In this document: positions 1 through 5,390 of the stretch, in pieces
How the letters are laid out: each line of letters opens with the position of its first letter
How positions within the stretch are numbered: position 1 is the first letter of the stretch
Source: Lachnospiraceae bacterium UBA3772
Lineage (GTDB): Bacteria; Bacillota; Clostridia; Lachnospirales; Lachnospiraceae
Assembly: GCA_002371025.1 (NCBI GenBank)
Contig: DFFQ01000231.1
Span: forward strand, 1-10,359
DNA: 10,359 nucleotides
Reading direction: 5' to 3'
Position numbers and translations under genes: made by a program
The notes under the pieces: model-generated
The model's input: only the letters and a program-made list of their open reading frames with translations
What the model was told of the DNA's origin: nothing
Database searches by the model: none

Positions 1-610
1 CAGGATTGTTCTTTGTCTTACGTGAAAGTATCCTTATGATATTTCTTATCTCTGTATCTCTTCCTATAACAGGGTCTAACTTCTGGGCTCTTGCACGTTC
101 TACCAAATTCTCTCCAAATTTAGAAAGTGCATCGTAAGTTGCTTCCGGATTATCTGACTGAACTGACTGATTTCCTCTTACCTCTTTTAAGGCATTAAGG
201 AATGAAGATTTTACGATATTATACTGTCTGAATAACTGCTTTATAACAGAATTACCTGTTTCAAAAAGGGCGAGGAAAATGTGCTCAACAGAAATGTAAC
301 TATCCTTCATCTTCTTTGAAATATCTTCTGCTTTCATAAGGGTTCTGGATAATTCCTGGCTCATATATACATCTTCCGATGAACCTGAAACCTTTGGCAG
401 ATCCGTTACTGCTCTTTCAGCAGCAATCTCGAATATATCAACATTTACATCCATTTTCTTAAGAAGACTGGCTATAAGACTGTCATCTACAGTAAGCAGG
501 CTGTATAAAAGATGTTCCTGTTTAATTTCCTGATTCGAATTATCGTAAGCTATTTTCTGGCATCCCTGCAAAACATCACGGGATTTCATTGTAAATCTTT
601 CTGCATCCAT
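1..610 (-). CDS. clpB: ATP-dependent chaperone ClpB, N-terminal part (runs off the left edge)
   Basis: ClpB is a cytoplasmic Hsp100 AAA+ disaggregase that works with DnaK to rescue aggregated proteins after heat shock. I translated the reverse complement by hand. It begins [18 protein letters not shown] and contains the two Clp N-domain repeats (QEHLLYSLL and VEHIFLALF), then the stretch [16 protein letters not shown] leading into the first nucleotide-binding domain. The window ends at [10 protein letters not shown], just before the Walker A motif, so about 203 residues of a protein normally near 860 are visible. The ATG at 608-610 has a good ribosome binding site (GGAAAGGAG, 9 bases upstream). 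It is preceded by a strong promoter and a perfect CIRCE operator, which fits a heat-shock gene. ClpC has a similar N domain, but the DPVIGRD context together with a lone CIRCE promoter favours ClpB. Confidence 0.93.
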   Translation of the reverse strand, partial: MDAERFTMKSRDVLQGCQKIAYDNSNQEIKQEHLLYSLLTVDDSLIASLLKKMDVNVDIFEIAAERAVTDLPKVSGSSEDVYMSQELSRTLMKAEDISKKMKDSYISVEHIFLALFETGNSVIKQLFRQYNIVKSSFLNALKEVRGNQSVQSDNPEATYDALSKFGENLVERARAQKLDPVIGRDTEIRNIIRILSRKTKNNP

Positions 611-714
611 ATTTTTCAACTCCTTTCCACTTTTTATGTTTTTTACAAAAAAACGGTTTTCTCTTCGTTAAACAAAACGACGCATATATTTTATAGCGCT
701 CTATAAATATTTTG

Positions 715-741
715 TTAGCACTCTCTTTGAGTGAGTGCTAA
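715..741 (-). promoter_or_regulatory. CIRCE operator (HrcA binding site) of clpB
   Basis: TTAGCACTC, nine spacer bases, GAGTGCTAA: a perfect match to the CIRCE inverted repeat bound by the heat-shock repressor HrcA. It starts 11 bases downstream of the clpB -10 box and so covers the expected transcription start, a standard position for repression. As part of the leader RNA it can also fold into a hairpin. Confidence 0.95.
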
Positions 742-752
742 TCTATAATTCT

Positions 753-781
753 GTTATATCACTGCCTGATATGATTGTCAA
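753..781 (-). promoter_or_regulatory. Housekeeping sigma promoter of clpB
   Basis: On the minus strand TTGACA (776-781) is followed after exactly 17 bases by TATAAC (753-758). This is a near-consensus SigA promoter placed directly upstream of the CIRCE operator. It predicts a leader of about 135 bases before the clpB start codon. Confidence 0.85.
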
Positions 782-788
782 CATCTCC

Positions 789-865
789 TTCAAAAAAGAA
801 ACAGGAAAAAAGAAACAGGATTAATCAGTTATTTACTGTTTAATCCTGTTGTTTCTTTTTTGAAG
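789..865 (-). terminator. Long hairpin terminator, probably bidirectional, between the duplicate pair and clpB
   Basis: The right arm 839-865 is complementary to the left side: TTCAAAAAAGAAACA at 789-803 or, with a 3-base bulge, AGAAACAGGATTAA at 811-824. An inner CAGT-TATTT-ACTG stem lies at 826-838. Runs of six A on the left and six T on the right give a U-tract in either direction. The minus-strand hairpin lies about 60 bases past the stop of the 922-1332 gene and ahead of the clpB promoter, so it most likely ends that transcript. The left arm contains a 14-base tandem duplication (AAAAAAGAAACAGG at 792-805 and 806-819). Confidence 0.7.
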
Positions 866-895
866 TGCTATTTCCTCTTCTAGCCTTCTTCTATT

Positions 896-1367
896 ATTAT
901 TGCCGCACTATTTTTTCATTTTTAATCATAATGGACCTCATAATTTAACGATAATTCATTAATAATCTCACATATCCTATCATGATCTTTATCTTCAATG
1001 GAAAAACAAAAACCATTAACATTAAATCGCTCAGACGTTAAACCTATTCCAACCAACATTTCATCACCCTTCATTATGTAAATACCTCTCCCCCCCTCCA
1101 CATTATTAGGAAGAGGCTGGATTTTTATATTCATTTGGGCTAAATTCTGAATAAAATACTCTATATCCTCTTGTTTATCTATAGTATAGTATTTGCCAAC
1201 ATCATGCACCTTTATACTTGTAACCTCTTTAGCATCTATATCCTTTAAAATTCGATTCATTTTTTTTACAATTATTATAGCTACAACAAATATAATAAGA
1301 ATAATACTTGCTATTAAAATCTTCTTTTTCATCTAATCCCCCCTATGCATAATAAGATAACGAAAAT
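896..1367. repeat. Direct repeat unit A (472 bp) of the tandem gene duplication
   Basis: This unit matches 1435-1908 from ATTATTGCCGCACTA at its left end to ACGAAAAT at its right end. It covers the complete 922-1332 gene, its ribosome binding site and about 35 bases upstream. No transposase or terminal inverted repeats flank it, so simple segmental duplication is the likely origin. Confidence 0.9.
922..1332 (-). CDS. Small membrane-anchored protein of unknown function, duplicate copy A
   Basis: 136 residues; family not recognised. The N terminus is MKKK followed by a long hydrophobic stretch (about residues 5-22, rich in Ile/Val) and then KKMNR. This pattern suggests a single membrane anchor, or an uncleaved signal, with the rest of the protein outside the membrane. 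The remaining ~110 residues are mixed alpha/beta-like and polar, with a GG-R-G motif at 80-83 and two cysteines (109 and 121). No lipobox is present. The start has an AGGGGGG ribosome binding site five bases upstream. It is the downstream member of a tandem pair with the gene at 1460-1873. The two are about 92% identical by eye, differing at nine or ten positions plus one in-frame codon. A role such as an immunity or envelope protein is possible but only a guess. Confidence 0.75.
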   Translation of the reverse strand: MKKKILIASIILIIFVVAIIIVKKMNRILKDIDAKEVTSIKVHDVGKYYTIDKQEDIEYFIQNLAQMNIKIQPLPNNVEGGRGIYIMKGDEMLVGIGLTSERFNVNGFCFSIEDKDHDRICEIINELSLNYEVHYD

Positions 1368-1434
1368 GTCCATTGTTAGAAGGTTTGGATAGTGCAGATG
1401 ATTGCAATCGCTGTTTGTACAAACAAGCCGCCAC
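1368..1434. other. Unique spacer between the duplicate units, with two adjacent palindromes
   Basis: This 67-base stretch is the only sequence not shared by the two repeat units. It holds GATTGCAATC (1400-1409) and TGTTTGTACAAACA (1412-1425), perfect palindromes of 10 and 14 bases only two bases apart. They lie about 70-90 bases upstream of the copy A start and could bind a regulator of that copy alone. No promoter is clearly visible. Confidence 0.5.
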
Positions 1435-1908
1435 ATTATTGCCGCACTATTATTCATTTTTAATAATAATGGACCTCATAATTTAACGATAATTCATTAA
1501 TAATCTCACATATCCTATCAAAATCTTTATCTTCAATGGAAAAACAAAAACCATTAACATTAAATCGCTCAGACGTTAAACCTATTCCAACCAACATTTT
1601 ATCATCCTTCATTATCTCAATAATACCTCTCCCCCCCTCCACATTATGAGGAAGAGGCTGGATTTTTATATCCATTTGGGCTAAATTCTGAATAAAATAC
1701 TCTATATCCTCTTGTTTATCTATAGTATAGTATTTGCCAATATCTTGTACATTTATACTTGTAACCTCTTTAGCATCTATATCCTTTAAAATTCGATTCA
1801 TTTTTTTTACAATTATTATAGCTACAACAAATATAATAAGAATAATACTTGCTATTAAAATCTTCTTTTTCATCTAATCCCCCCTATGCATAATAAGATA
1901 ACGAAAAT
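1435..1908. repeat. Direct repeat unit B (474 bp) of the tandem gene duplication
   Basis: Second copy of the unit at 896-1367, separated from it by a unique 67-base spacer (1368-1434). The first bases of the coding region (anchor segment) are identical at DNA level, while the rest carries about a dozen scattered changes and one 3-base indel. Confidence 0.9.
1460..1873 (-). CDS. Small membrane-anchored protein of unknown function, duplicate copy B
   Basis: 137 residues; paralogue of the neighbouring gene at 922-1332. The first 40 residues, including the Ile/Val-rich anchor at about 5-22, are identical between the copies at protein level. Differences sit in the presumed exported part: K41N, H43Q, V45I, N68D, N76H, a YI to IEI change with one extra codon near 85, G to D and E to K near 90-92, H to F at 117/118, and the last residue D to Y. 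The reading frame is kept despite the 3-base indel, so both copies appear to be genuine genes. The same AGGGGGG ribosome binding site precedes the ATG. It lies upstream of copy A with a 127-base gap that holds part of the duplicated unit and a 67-base unique spacer. Function unknown. Confidence 0.75.
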   Translation of the reverse strand: MKKKILIASIILIIFVVAIIIVKKMNRILKDIDAKEVTSINVQDIGKYYTIDKQEDIEYFIQNLAQMDIKIQPLPHNVEGGRGIIEIMKDDKMLVGIGLTSERFNVNGFCFSIEDKDFDRICEIINELSLNYEVHYY

Positions 1909-2051
1909 ACCATGTGACACCTGCTATCAATATTTGTTAATCGATAAACCTAGTATATGATAACAACTTAAATTTGTGTGTTGTTACCTAGCGAAACGTC
2001 AAAAATCCAGTGCGAAGCGTTATATTTAACTGTGGAGTTATTTAAAATGAA

Positions 2052-2074
2052 GGGTCTGGTGTTATACCAGACCC
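2052..2074. other. Perfect 9-bp stem-loop next to the CCCTCA array
   Basis: GGGTCTGGT, loop GTTAT, ACCAGACCC. The stem is perfect and GC-rich in an AT-rich setting. The following bases (TATTTCATA on plus; TTCATTTTAAA on minus) are only weakly U-rich, so it may be a weak terminator or a structural part of the neighbouring repeat array. Confidence 0.5.
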
Positions 2075-2083
2075 TATTTCATA

Positions 2084-2193
2084 CCCTCAAGTTAGCCCCT
2101 CATGAAAGCCCCTCACGAAGAACCCTCAATAACTATGCAATTTTTTATGCCGAACCCTCACGAAAGACCCTCAACAAGTTTGGCAAACCCTCA
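2084..2193. repeat. Array of seven CCCTCA hexamers, mostly at 13-base spacing
   Basis: CCCTCA starts at 2084, 2097, 2110, 2123, 2155, 2168 and 2188, with spacings of 13, 13, 13, 32, 13 and 20. The bases between hexamers are partly conserved (GAAAG/GAAGA, AATAACT, ACAAGTT). On the minus strand, the sense of the flanking genes, the motif reads TGAGGG. The array lies between the Nudix gene's hairpin and the duplicate pair. Confidence 0.8.
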
Positions 2194-2229
2194 ATAACTT
2201 TGATTATCCCATAAAGTAGCCATCCCCAG

Positions 2230-2320
2230 CCAAAATATAATAAAAGACACTTAGGGAATCCCTCCAAAGGGCATGTTTTAGCCCGCTGGAGGGATTTCCC
2301 TAAGTGTCTTTATATTTTGG
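2230..2320 (-). terminator. 91-base hairpin downstream of the Nudix gene (terminator or MITE-like palindrome)
   Basis: CCAAAATATA (2230-2239) pairs with TATATTTTGG (2311-2320). After a 4-base bulge the stem continues through AAGACACTTAGGGAA, then TCCCTCCA with one extra base opposite, and closes with GGGC / GCCC around loop ATGTTTTA (2273-2280). On the minus strand the stem ends in TCTTTTATTATATTTT, a usable U-tract, about 50 bases after the Nudix stop, so it probably terminates the araC-relQ-type operon. Its unusual length and its shared ends with the 21-base repeats suggest that it also belongs to a repeat family. Confidence 0.65.
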
Positions 2321-2374
2321 TGTTCGTTCGTCATATTTTGGCGTCCGTTCGCCATATTTTGACGTCCGTTTAAT
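2312..2374. repeat. Three 21-base tandem repeats
   Basis: Units start at 2312, 2333 and 2354 and share ATATTTTGGYGTYCGTTCG; the last unit is decayed at its end and runs into the Nudix stop codon at 2370-2372. The core ATATTTTGG is the same sequence that forms the outer arm of the adjacent 91-base hairpin, so the first unit overlaps that arm. Confidence 0.8.
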
Positions 2375-2933
2375 AATCTCTCGACCAGAGATAGCAATAG
2401 GCCTGAGTTCTAGCAGCAAATGGCTTAGTGCGAAGCAATTCTCTTACTTCTTCCTTTGTATACCAGTTTGCTTCTATTTCCTCAAACTCGCTGTTAGAAG
2501 GTTTTATAGTTCCTTCCGCAGTTCCGATTATACAGGCATTCTTCTCATTGGAAAATCCAACTGCACTGAAGCTGAGTCCCAGCTTATCATCAATCTCAGT
2601 GATCCTAAGGCCTGTCTCTTCATATAATTCTCTTGCAGCTGCGATATCAGGAGTCTCTCCTTCTTCTATAAGTCCTGCAGGAAAATTATAAACCCATTCA
2701 CCACAAGCCATTCTGAATTCCTTATTAAGAAGAATCTTTGATTCATCTGGTGTTGTCATTATAAGTACTACCGCATCAATCTTCTTCGTCTTAAGTCTTT
2801 CCTCAGAATCAATCTCTTTATCTCTGCTGATTATCTCATATGTTTTAGCAGAGCCATCTTCTGTTTCATAATGAAGGTCATATCTTGTGATAAATTTTCC
2901 TTCTTCTTTTTTCTCTATACTCTTAAGTTCCAT
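2370..2933 (-). CDS. Nudix hydrolase, ADP-ribose pyrophosphatase-like
   Basis: 187 residues, a usual length for the ADP-ribose/sugar-nucleotide branch of Nudix hydrolases, which cleave nucleoside diphosphates linked to another group using Mg2+. The Nudix box is complete at residues 87-109: G-LIEEG-E-TPDIAAA-REL-YEETGL, with the metal-binding REL.EE core. The preceding WVYNFPAGLIE is typical of ADP-ribose pyrophosphatases, and an N-terminal strand-rich part (residues 1-55) fits the dimerising domain of that group. The substrate is not certain from sequence alone. It is the last gene of the string from the AraC-type gene, 51 bases after the SanA-like gene. The ATG at 2931-2933 has only a weak upstream AAGGG. 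The stop codon falls inside the 21-base repeat array, so the repeats may have set or changed the C terminus. Confidence 0.88.
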   Translation of the reverse strand: MELKSIEKKEEGKFITRYDLHYETEDGSAKTYEIISRDKEIDSEERLKTKKIDAVVLIMTTPDESKILLNKEFRMACGEWVYNFPAGLIEEGETPDIAAARELYEETGLRITEIDDKLGLSFSAVGFSNEKNACIIGTAEGTIKPSNSEFEEIEANWYTKEEVRELLRTKPFAARTQAYCYLWSRDY

Positions 2934-2984
2934 GATTCGTTTTTTACCCTTACTATTTAATTTTAATATTAACCCGCTTTAGTT

Positions 2985-3650
2985 TTATTCCTTTTCGTTG
3001 GTGGCATCACCATTTGAAGCAAGAGAAACAAATGTTAGATCTCCTTTGTCCTTAGGAAGGAAAATACACTGGATAAAGTCTTTATCCCTTGCAAATATCT
3101 CTCTTATATCTCTCCATATCTGTCCTTTATACTTTGAGCCTTCAGCTGCTACACCAATAGCTTCAATCCCCATAGCATCAGCAATATAAAGTGCTCTGTA
3201 AAGATGATATTCCTGAGTTATTATAAGAAGTCTTTCTGCACCAAATTTCTTTACAGATCTGTAAACAGAAGCATATGTTGAATAACCCTCATGATCCATA
3301 AAAATATCAGTGGAAGGAATTCCAGCTTCTACAAGATAATTCTTCATTACCTCAACTTCATTATAATAATCAGAATGATCTCCACTAACAATAATCTTCG
3401 TTGGATTATTATTATAGATTTCTATAACTTTATTAAGCCTTTCTTCAAGCATTTGGCTTGGCTTCATATTACTATAGACACTGCATCCAAGAACAAGAAT
3501 TGCATCCACTTTCTCATCTTTTACTTCCTCTTCGGATTTAATGCTTCTTTTCTCTGTAAAATAAAAAAATTCATTTAATAAAAATGTTCCTACTACGAAA
3601 AATCCTATTATCAGTAAAAGAATTTTTACAAATAGCTTTATAAATTTCAT
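2985..3650 (-). CDS. SanA/YdcF-type DUF218 membrane protein
   Basis: 221 residues. One N-terminal membrane helix (about residues 5-25) is followed by a DUF218 domain at about 48-185. Motifs of that family are visible: VDAILVLGCSV (48-58), KIIVSGDHSD (85-94), DHEGYSTYAS (119-128) and TQEYHLYRALYIADAMG (145-161). DUF218 proteins such as SanA and YdcF are tied to envelope integrity and vancomycin tolerance in enterobacteria; the biochemical activity is poorly defined and I do not assign one. The C-terminal ~35 residues are charged and look flexible. The start codon comes one base after the stop of the upstream alarmone synthetase gene (TAA-T-ATG), so the two are probably translationally coupled. 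A link between envelope state and alarmone signalling is an inference from this placement. Confidence 0.85.
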   Translation of the reverse strand: MKFIKLFVKILLLIIGFFVVGTFLLNEFFYFTEKRSIKSEEEVKDEKVDAILVLGCSVYSNMKPSQMLEERLNKVIEIYNNNPTKIIVSGDHSDYYNEVEVMKNYLVEAGIPSTDIFMDHEGYSTYASVYRSVKKFGAERLLIITQEYHLYRALYIADAMGIEAIGVAAEGSKYKGQIWRDIREIFARDKDFIQCIFLPKDKGDLTFVSLASNGDATNEKE

Positions 3651-3651
3651 A

Positions 3652-4326
3652 TTAGTTCTCTCGATCTATCTTCTTTCTTACAGCTTCCATCTCATCGTCT
3701 AGATCAGATAATATATCTGCGCATCTCTTTAACCTGTCCTGGACTTCCTCCGGACATTTAACTTCTTTCTTATATTTTAATTTATGATCAACGCTGGCCC
3801 AGAAATCCATAGCAATGGTTCTGAACTGCACTTCAATCTTCATATGTTTTTTTCCTTCTGCTAAAAAGATAGGAATATCAAGAAGAAGATGTAAGCTTCT
3901 ATATCCATTGTCCTTTGGATTCTTAATATAGTCCTTACGTGAAAGAAGCAGTACGTCATCCTGCTCAACTAAGAGATCTGCAAGTTTATATAAATCTTCT
4001 TTAAAAGAACATACTACTCTTATTCCGGCAATGTCTGTAATATCTCTCTCCATATTCTCAACGGAAAGAGGAACATTTCTCTTCACCATCTTATCAACTA
4101 TGCTTATAGGATTCTTAAGTCTGGTCTCAATTGATTCAAATGGATTTCTGTCATACTGAAGGGAAAATTCTTCATTAAGAACCTTAAGCTTTGTCTCTAT
4201 TTCCATAATGGCACATCTATACATTGCCATGTATTTTGTAAATTCCTCGCTACGGGTAAATTCTTTTGCGTAACTCTCCATCTCGTCCAGTGACATAGAT
4301 GAATTCTCTAATATTATCTCACTCAT
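3652..4326 (-). CDS. Small alarmone synthetase, RelA/SpoT domain, RelQ-like
   Basis: 224 residues: a single (p)ppGpp synthetase domain without the hydrolase, TGS or ACT domains of long RelA/SpoT proteins. Small synthetases transfer pyrophosphate from ATP to GDP or GTP in the cytoplasm. The domain resembles Bacillus RelQ (YjbM): MAMYRCAIMEIETKLK (33-48), DITDIAGIRV (95-104, with D98 the expected Mg-binding Asp), DYIKNPKDNGYRSLH (132-146, Tyr142 stacking on the nucleotide) and KIEVQFRTIAMDFWASVDH (163-181, E165 the expected second catalytic acid). The C-terminal helix (about 195-222) matches the tetramer-forming tail of RelQ. It lies 33 bases after the AraC-type gene and is coupled to the SanA-like gene. 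The ribosome binding site is weak; Met11 is a possible alternative start. A second synthetase lies at 8373-9008. Confidence 0.9.
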   Translation of the reverse strand: MSEIILENSSMSLDEMESYAKEFTRSEEFTKYMAMYRCAIMEIETKLKVLNEEFSLQYDRNPFESIETRLKNPISIVDKMVKRNVPLSVENMERDITDIAGIRVVCSFKEDLYKLADLLVEQDDVLLLSRKDYIKNPKDNGYRSLHLLLDIPIFLAEGKKHMKIEVQFRTIAMDFWASVDHKLKYKKEVKCPEEVQDRLKRCADILSDLDDEMEAVRKKIDREN

Positions 4327-4359
4327 ATATAAATTCTTAGTCTTACCTGTATACTCGCT

Positions 4360-5100
4360 TTACATAGTACGAAAATGTTTATTTCTGTATTCCTTCGGTG
4401 TCATATTTGTTACTTTCTTAAATACACTGATAAAGTAACTATGTGACGAAAATCCCAGATCTGTTGCAATTTCAATACTAGTCTTGTCCGAATATCTAAG
4501 CAGGCTCTTTGCCTCTTCTACTTTCTTATTTCTAATATATTCACTTATGGAAAGACCCATCTCTTTCTTAAATAACTTGGAAAGATATGTCTCATTTAGT
4601 TTAACATGTTCTGCCAGCTCTGTAACTGACACATTATCATGAAGATTTGCACTGATGTAATCAATACAAAGTACAATCTGTTTAGAATGCACTTTTACCT
4701 TATTGATCTCAGCCATCGTCTTTGCATATTGATGGATCATCTCATCCTGAACTCTCATTATATCATCAATATTCTTCATGCGGTCAGCTTTATTTATGAA
4801 AATATCACTCATTTTATATGCAATATCCTGCTCAAGTCCGTAGTTTATGCAAACCCTTGAGATCATGGTGATCATTGCAACAAAATGATACATAGTATTT
4901 CGAAGAGGATCTTCTGATAAAACACCTCTTTCTTTTGCGTTTGAAGCCGGTTTATCTTTCTGATATTCTTCGATTGCATCAATTTTTCCAGCACCTATCA
5001 AATTGTAGAGCCCCATTTCTCTTTCAAATGTAGGATGCTTAACTTCACTTTCTCTTTCAAAAAAAAGAGTCCTTGTAAGTTCATCTCTGATATCTGACAT
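4360..5100 (-). CDS. AraC-family transcriptional regulator
   Basis: 246 residues. The C-terminal ~105 residues form a standard AraC DNA-binding domain with two helix-turn-helix units: VSVTELAEHVKLNETYLSKLFKKEMG (157-182) and IEIATDLGFSSHSYFISVFKKVTNMTPKEYR (209-239). The N-terminal half is helical, with EREMGLYNLIGAGKIDAI (26-43) and DPLRNTMYHFVAMITMISRVCINYG (64-88). This resembles the helical segment found before the DNA-binding domain in many Firmicute AraC regulators; no cupin sugar-binding domain is visible and the ligand is unknown. It heads a four-gene string with an alarmone synthetase, a SanA-like protein and a Nudix enzyme, so it probably controls them and itself. GGGGG lies 9 bases before the ATG. 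CGACAAAA direct repeats about 55-70 bases upstream could be its operator. Confidence 0.88.
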   Translation of the reverse strand: MSDIRDELTRTLFFERESEVKHPTFEREMGLYNLIGAGKIDAIEEYQKDKPASNAKERGVLSEDPLRNTMYHFVAMITMISRVCINYGLEQDIAYKMSDIFINKADRMKNIDDIMRVQDEMIHQYAKTMAEINKVKVHSKQIVLCIDYISANLHDNVSVTELAEHVKLNETYLSKLFKKEMGLSISEYIRNKKVEEAKSLLRYSDKTSIEIATDLGFSSHSYFISVFKKVTNMTPKEYRNKHFRTM

Positions 5101-5154
5101 CCTTATACCCCCGATACTTAAATAGCATTTTCAATATATTACTTTTCTATTTTA

Positions 5155-5171
5155 CGACAAAATCGACAAAA
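5155..5171. promoter_or_regulatory. CGACAAAA direct repeats upstream of the AraC-type gene
   Basis: CGACAAAA occurs at 5155-5162 and 5164-5171, nine bases apart, with a looser third copy (CGCCACAAAA) from 5173. On the minus strand this reads TTTTGTCG twice in a row. Direct repeats at about one helical turn suit an AraC dimer. The units also resemble Spo0A boxes (TGTCGAA), though neither matches exactly. An operator role is inferred from position only. Confidence 0.4.
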
Positions 5172-5184
5172 ACGCCACAAAAAT

Positions 5185-5214
5185 TTGATATAATTTGCTG
5201 AAAAGTAGTATAAT
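5185..5214 (+). promoter_or_regulatory. Candidate plus-strand promoter inside the araC upstream region
   Basis: TTGATA (5185-5190), 18 bases, then a perfect TATAAT (5209-5214). It points right, away from the AraC-type gene, and would start transcription near 5221, inside or just past a 12-base palindrome ACAACCGGTTGT (5216-5227). No plus-strand gene follows, so if active it would drive a short non-coding RNA. Confidence 0.45.
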
Positions 5215-5220
5215 TACAAC

Positions 5221-5386
5221 CGGTTGTGTCGTATTATAATAACTGTAAACGGAACGGAAAACGTTTCCGAGATTAATAAGCCCCCTGTTAAAGAAGGTTC
5301 CCTAAATCTTCTTTAATCATATAAATACTTTTAACCTTCACTAATGTATAAGGCAGAGACTCTGGTTCTCTGCCTTATATCCTTTT
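5221..5386 (+). ncRNA. Candidate plus-strand small RNA (hypothetical)
   Basis: The stretch between the plus-strand promoter and the hairpin at 5348-5378 carries two further hairpins in order: CGGAAA-ACG-TTTCCG (5255-5269) and TTAAAGAAG, 11-base loop, CTTCTTTAA (5288-5316). It ends with a 12-bp stem followed by ATCCTTTTATG. Promoter, stems and terminator-like end fit a transcript of about 165 bases. No open frame with a ribosome binding site is present, and I do not recognise a known RNA family. The same stems could instead belong to the leader of the AraC-type operon read on the minus strand. Confidence 0.3.
5233..5261 (-). promoter_or_regulatory. Possible promoter of the AraC-type operon
   Basis: A perfect TATAAT lies on the minus strand at 5233-5238, but the -35 region 17 bases upstream (TTTTCC at 5256-5261) is poor, as expected of an activator-dependent promoter. 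It would give a leader of about 125 bases. The near-palindrome CGGAAAACGTTTCCG (5255-5269), which resembles LacI-family operators, overlaps the -35 region. Confidence 0.3.
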
Positions 5387-5388
5387 AT
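5348..5388. terminator. Strong 12-bp hairpin, terminator-like
   Basis: ATAAGGCAGAGA (5348-5359), 7-base loop, TCTCTGCCTTAT (5367-5378): a perfect 12-bp stem. On the plus strand it is followed by ATCCTTTTATGG, a modest U-tract; on the minus strand by ATACATTAG, which is not U-rich. It could end a plus-strand transcript, or help the neighbouring element to end the operon that finishes at 5579. Confidence 0.5.
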
Positions 5389-5390
5389 GG

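Larger units (their letters stand above)
1909..2229. other. Gene-free region with short repeats and a small hairpin
   Basis: No credible gene is present. A plus-strand open frame at 1978-2214 is built largely from the CCCTCA repeats and has no ribosome binding site. The region must hold the promoter of the duplicate pair, transcribed leftwards, but I see no convincing -35/-10 pair. It does hold a 9-bp perfect hairpin (2052-2074) and the 13-base-period array (2084-2193), both listed separately. Confidence 0.6.

Noticed and set aside
896..1908. Duplicate pair as an insertion sequence or transposon
   Set aside because: The units are direct repeats without terminal inverted repeats, target duplications or a transposase; segmental duplication explains them.
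1978..2214. Plus-strand open frame of 78 codons
   Set aside because: No ribosome binding site; its sequence is made largely of the CCCTCA array and a hairpin, so it is open by chance.
2304..2627. Plus-strand open frame beginning with YFGVRS-type heptapeptide repeats
   Set aside because: The heptapeptides are only the 21-base tandem repeat translated; the rest is antisense to the Nudix gene, and there is no ribosome binding site.
5155..5171. True Spo0A boxes upstream of the AraC-type gene
   Set aside because: TTTTGTCGAT and TTTTGTCGTA each miss the TGTCGAA core by one or two bases, and no sporulation genes are in view; listed only as direct repeats.
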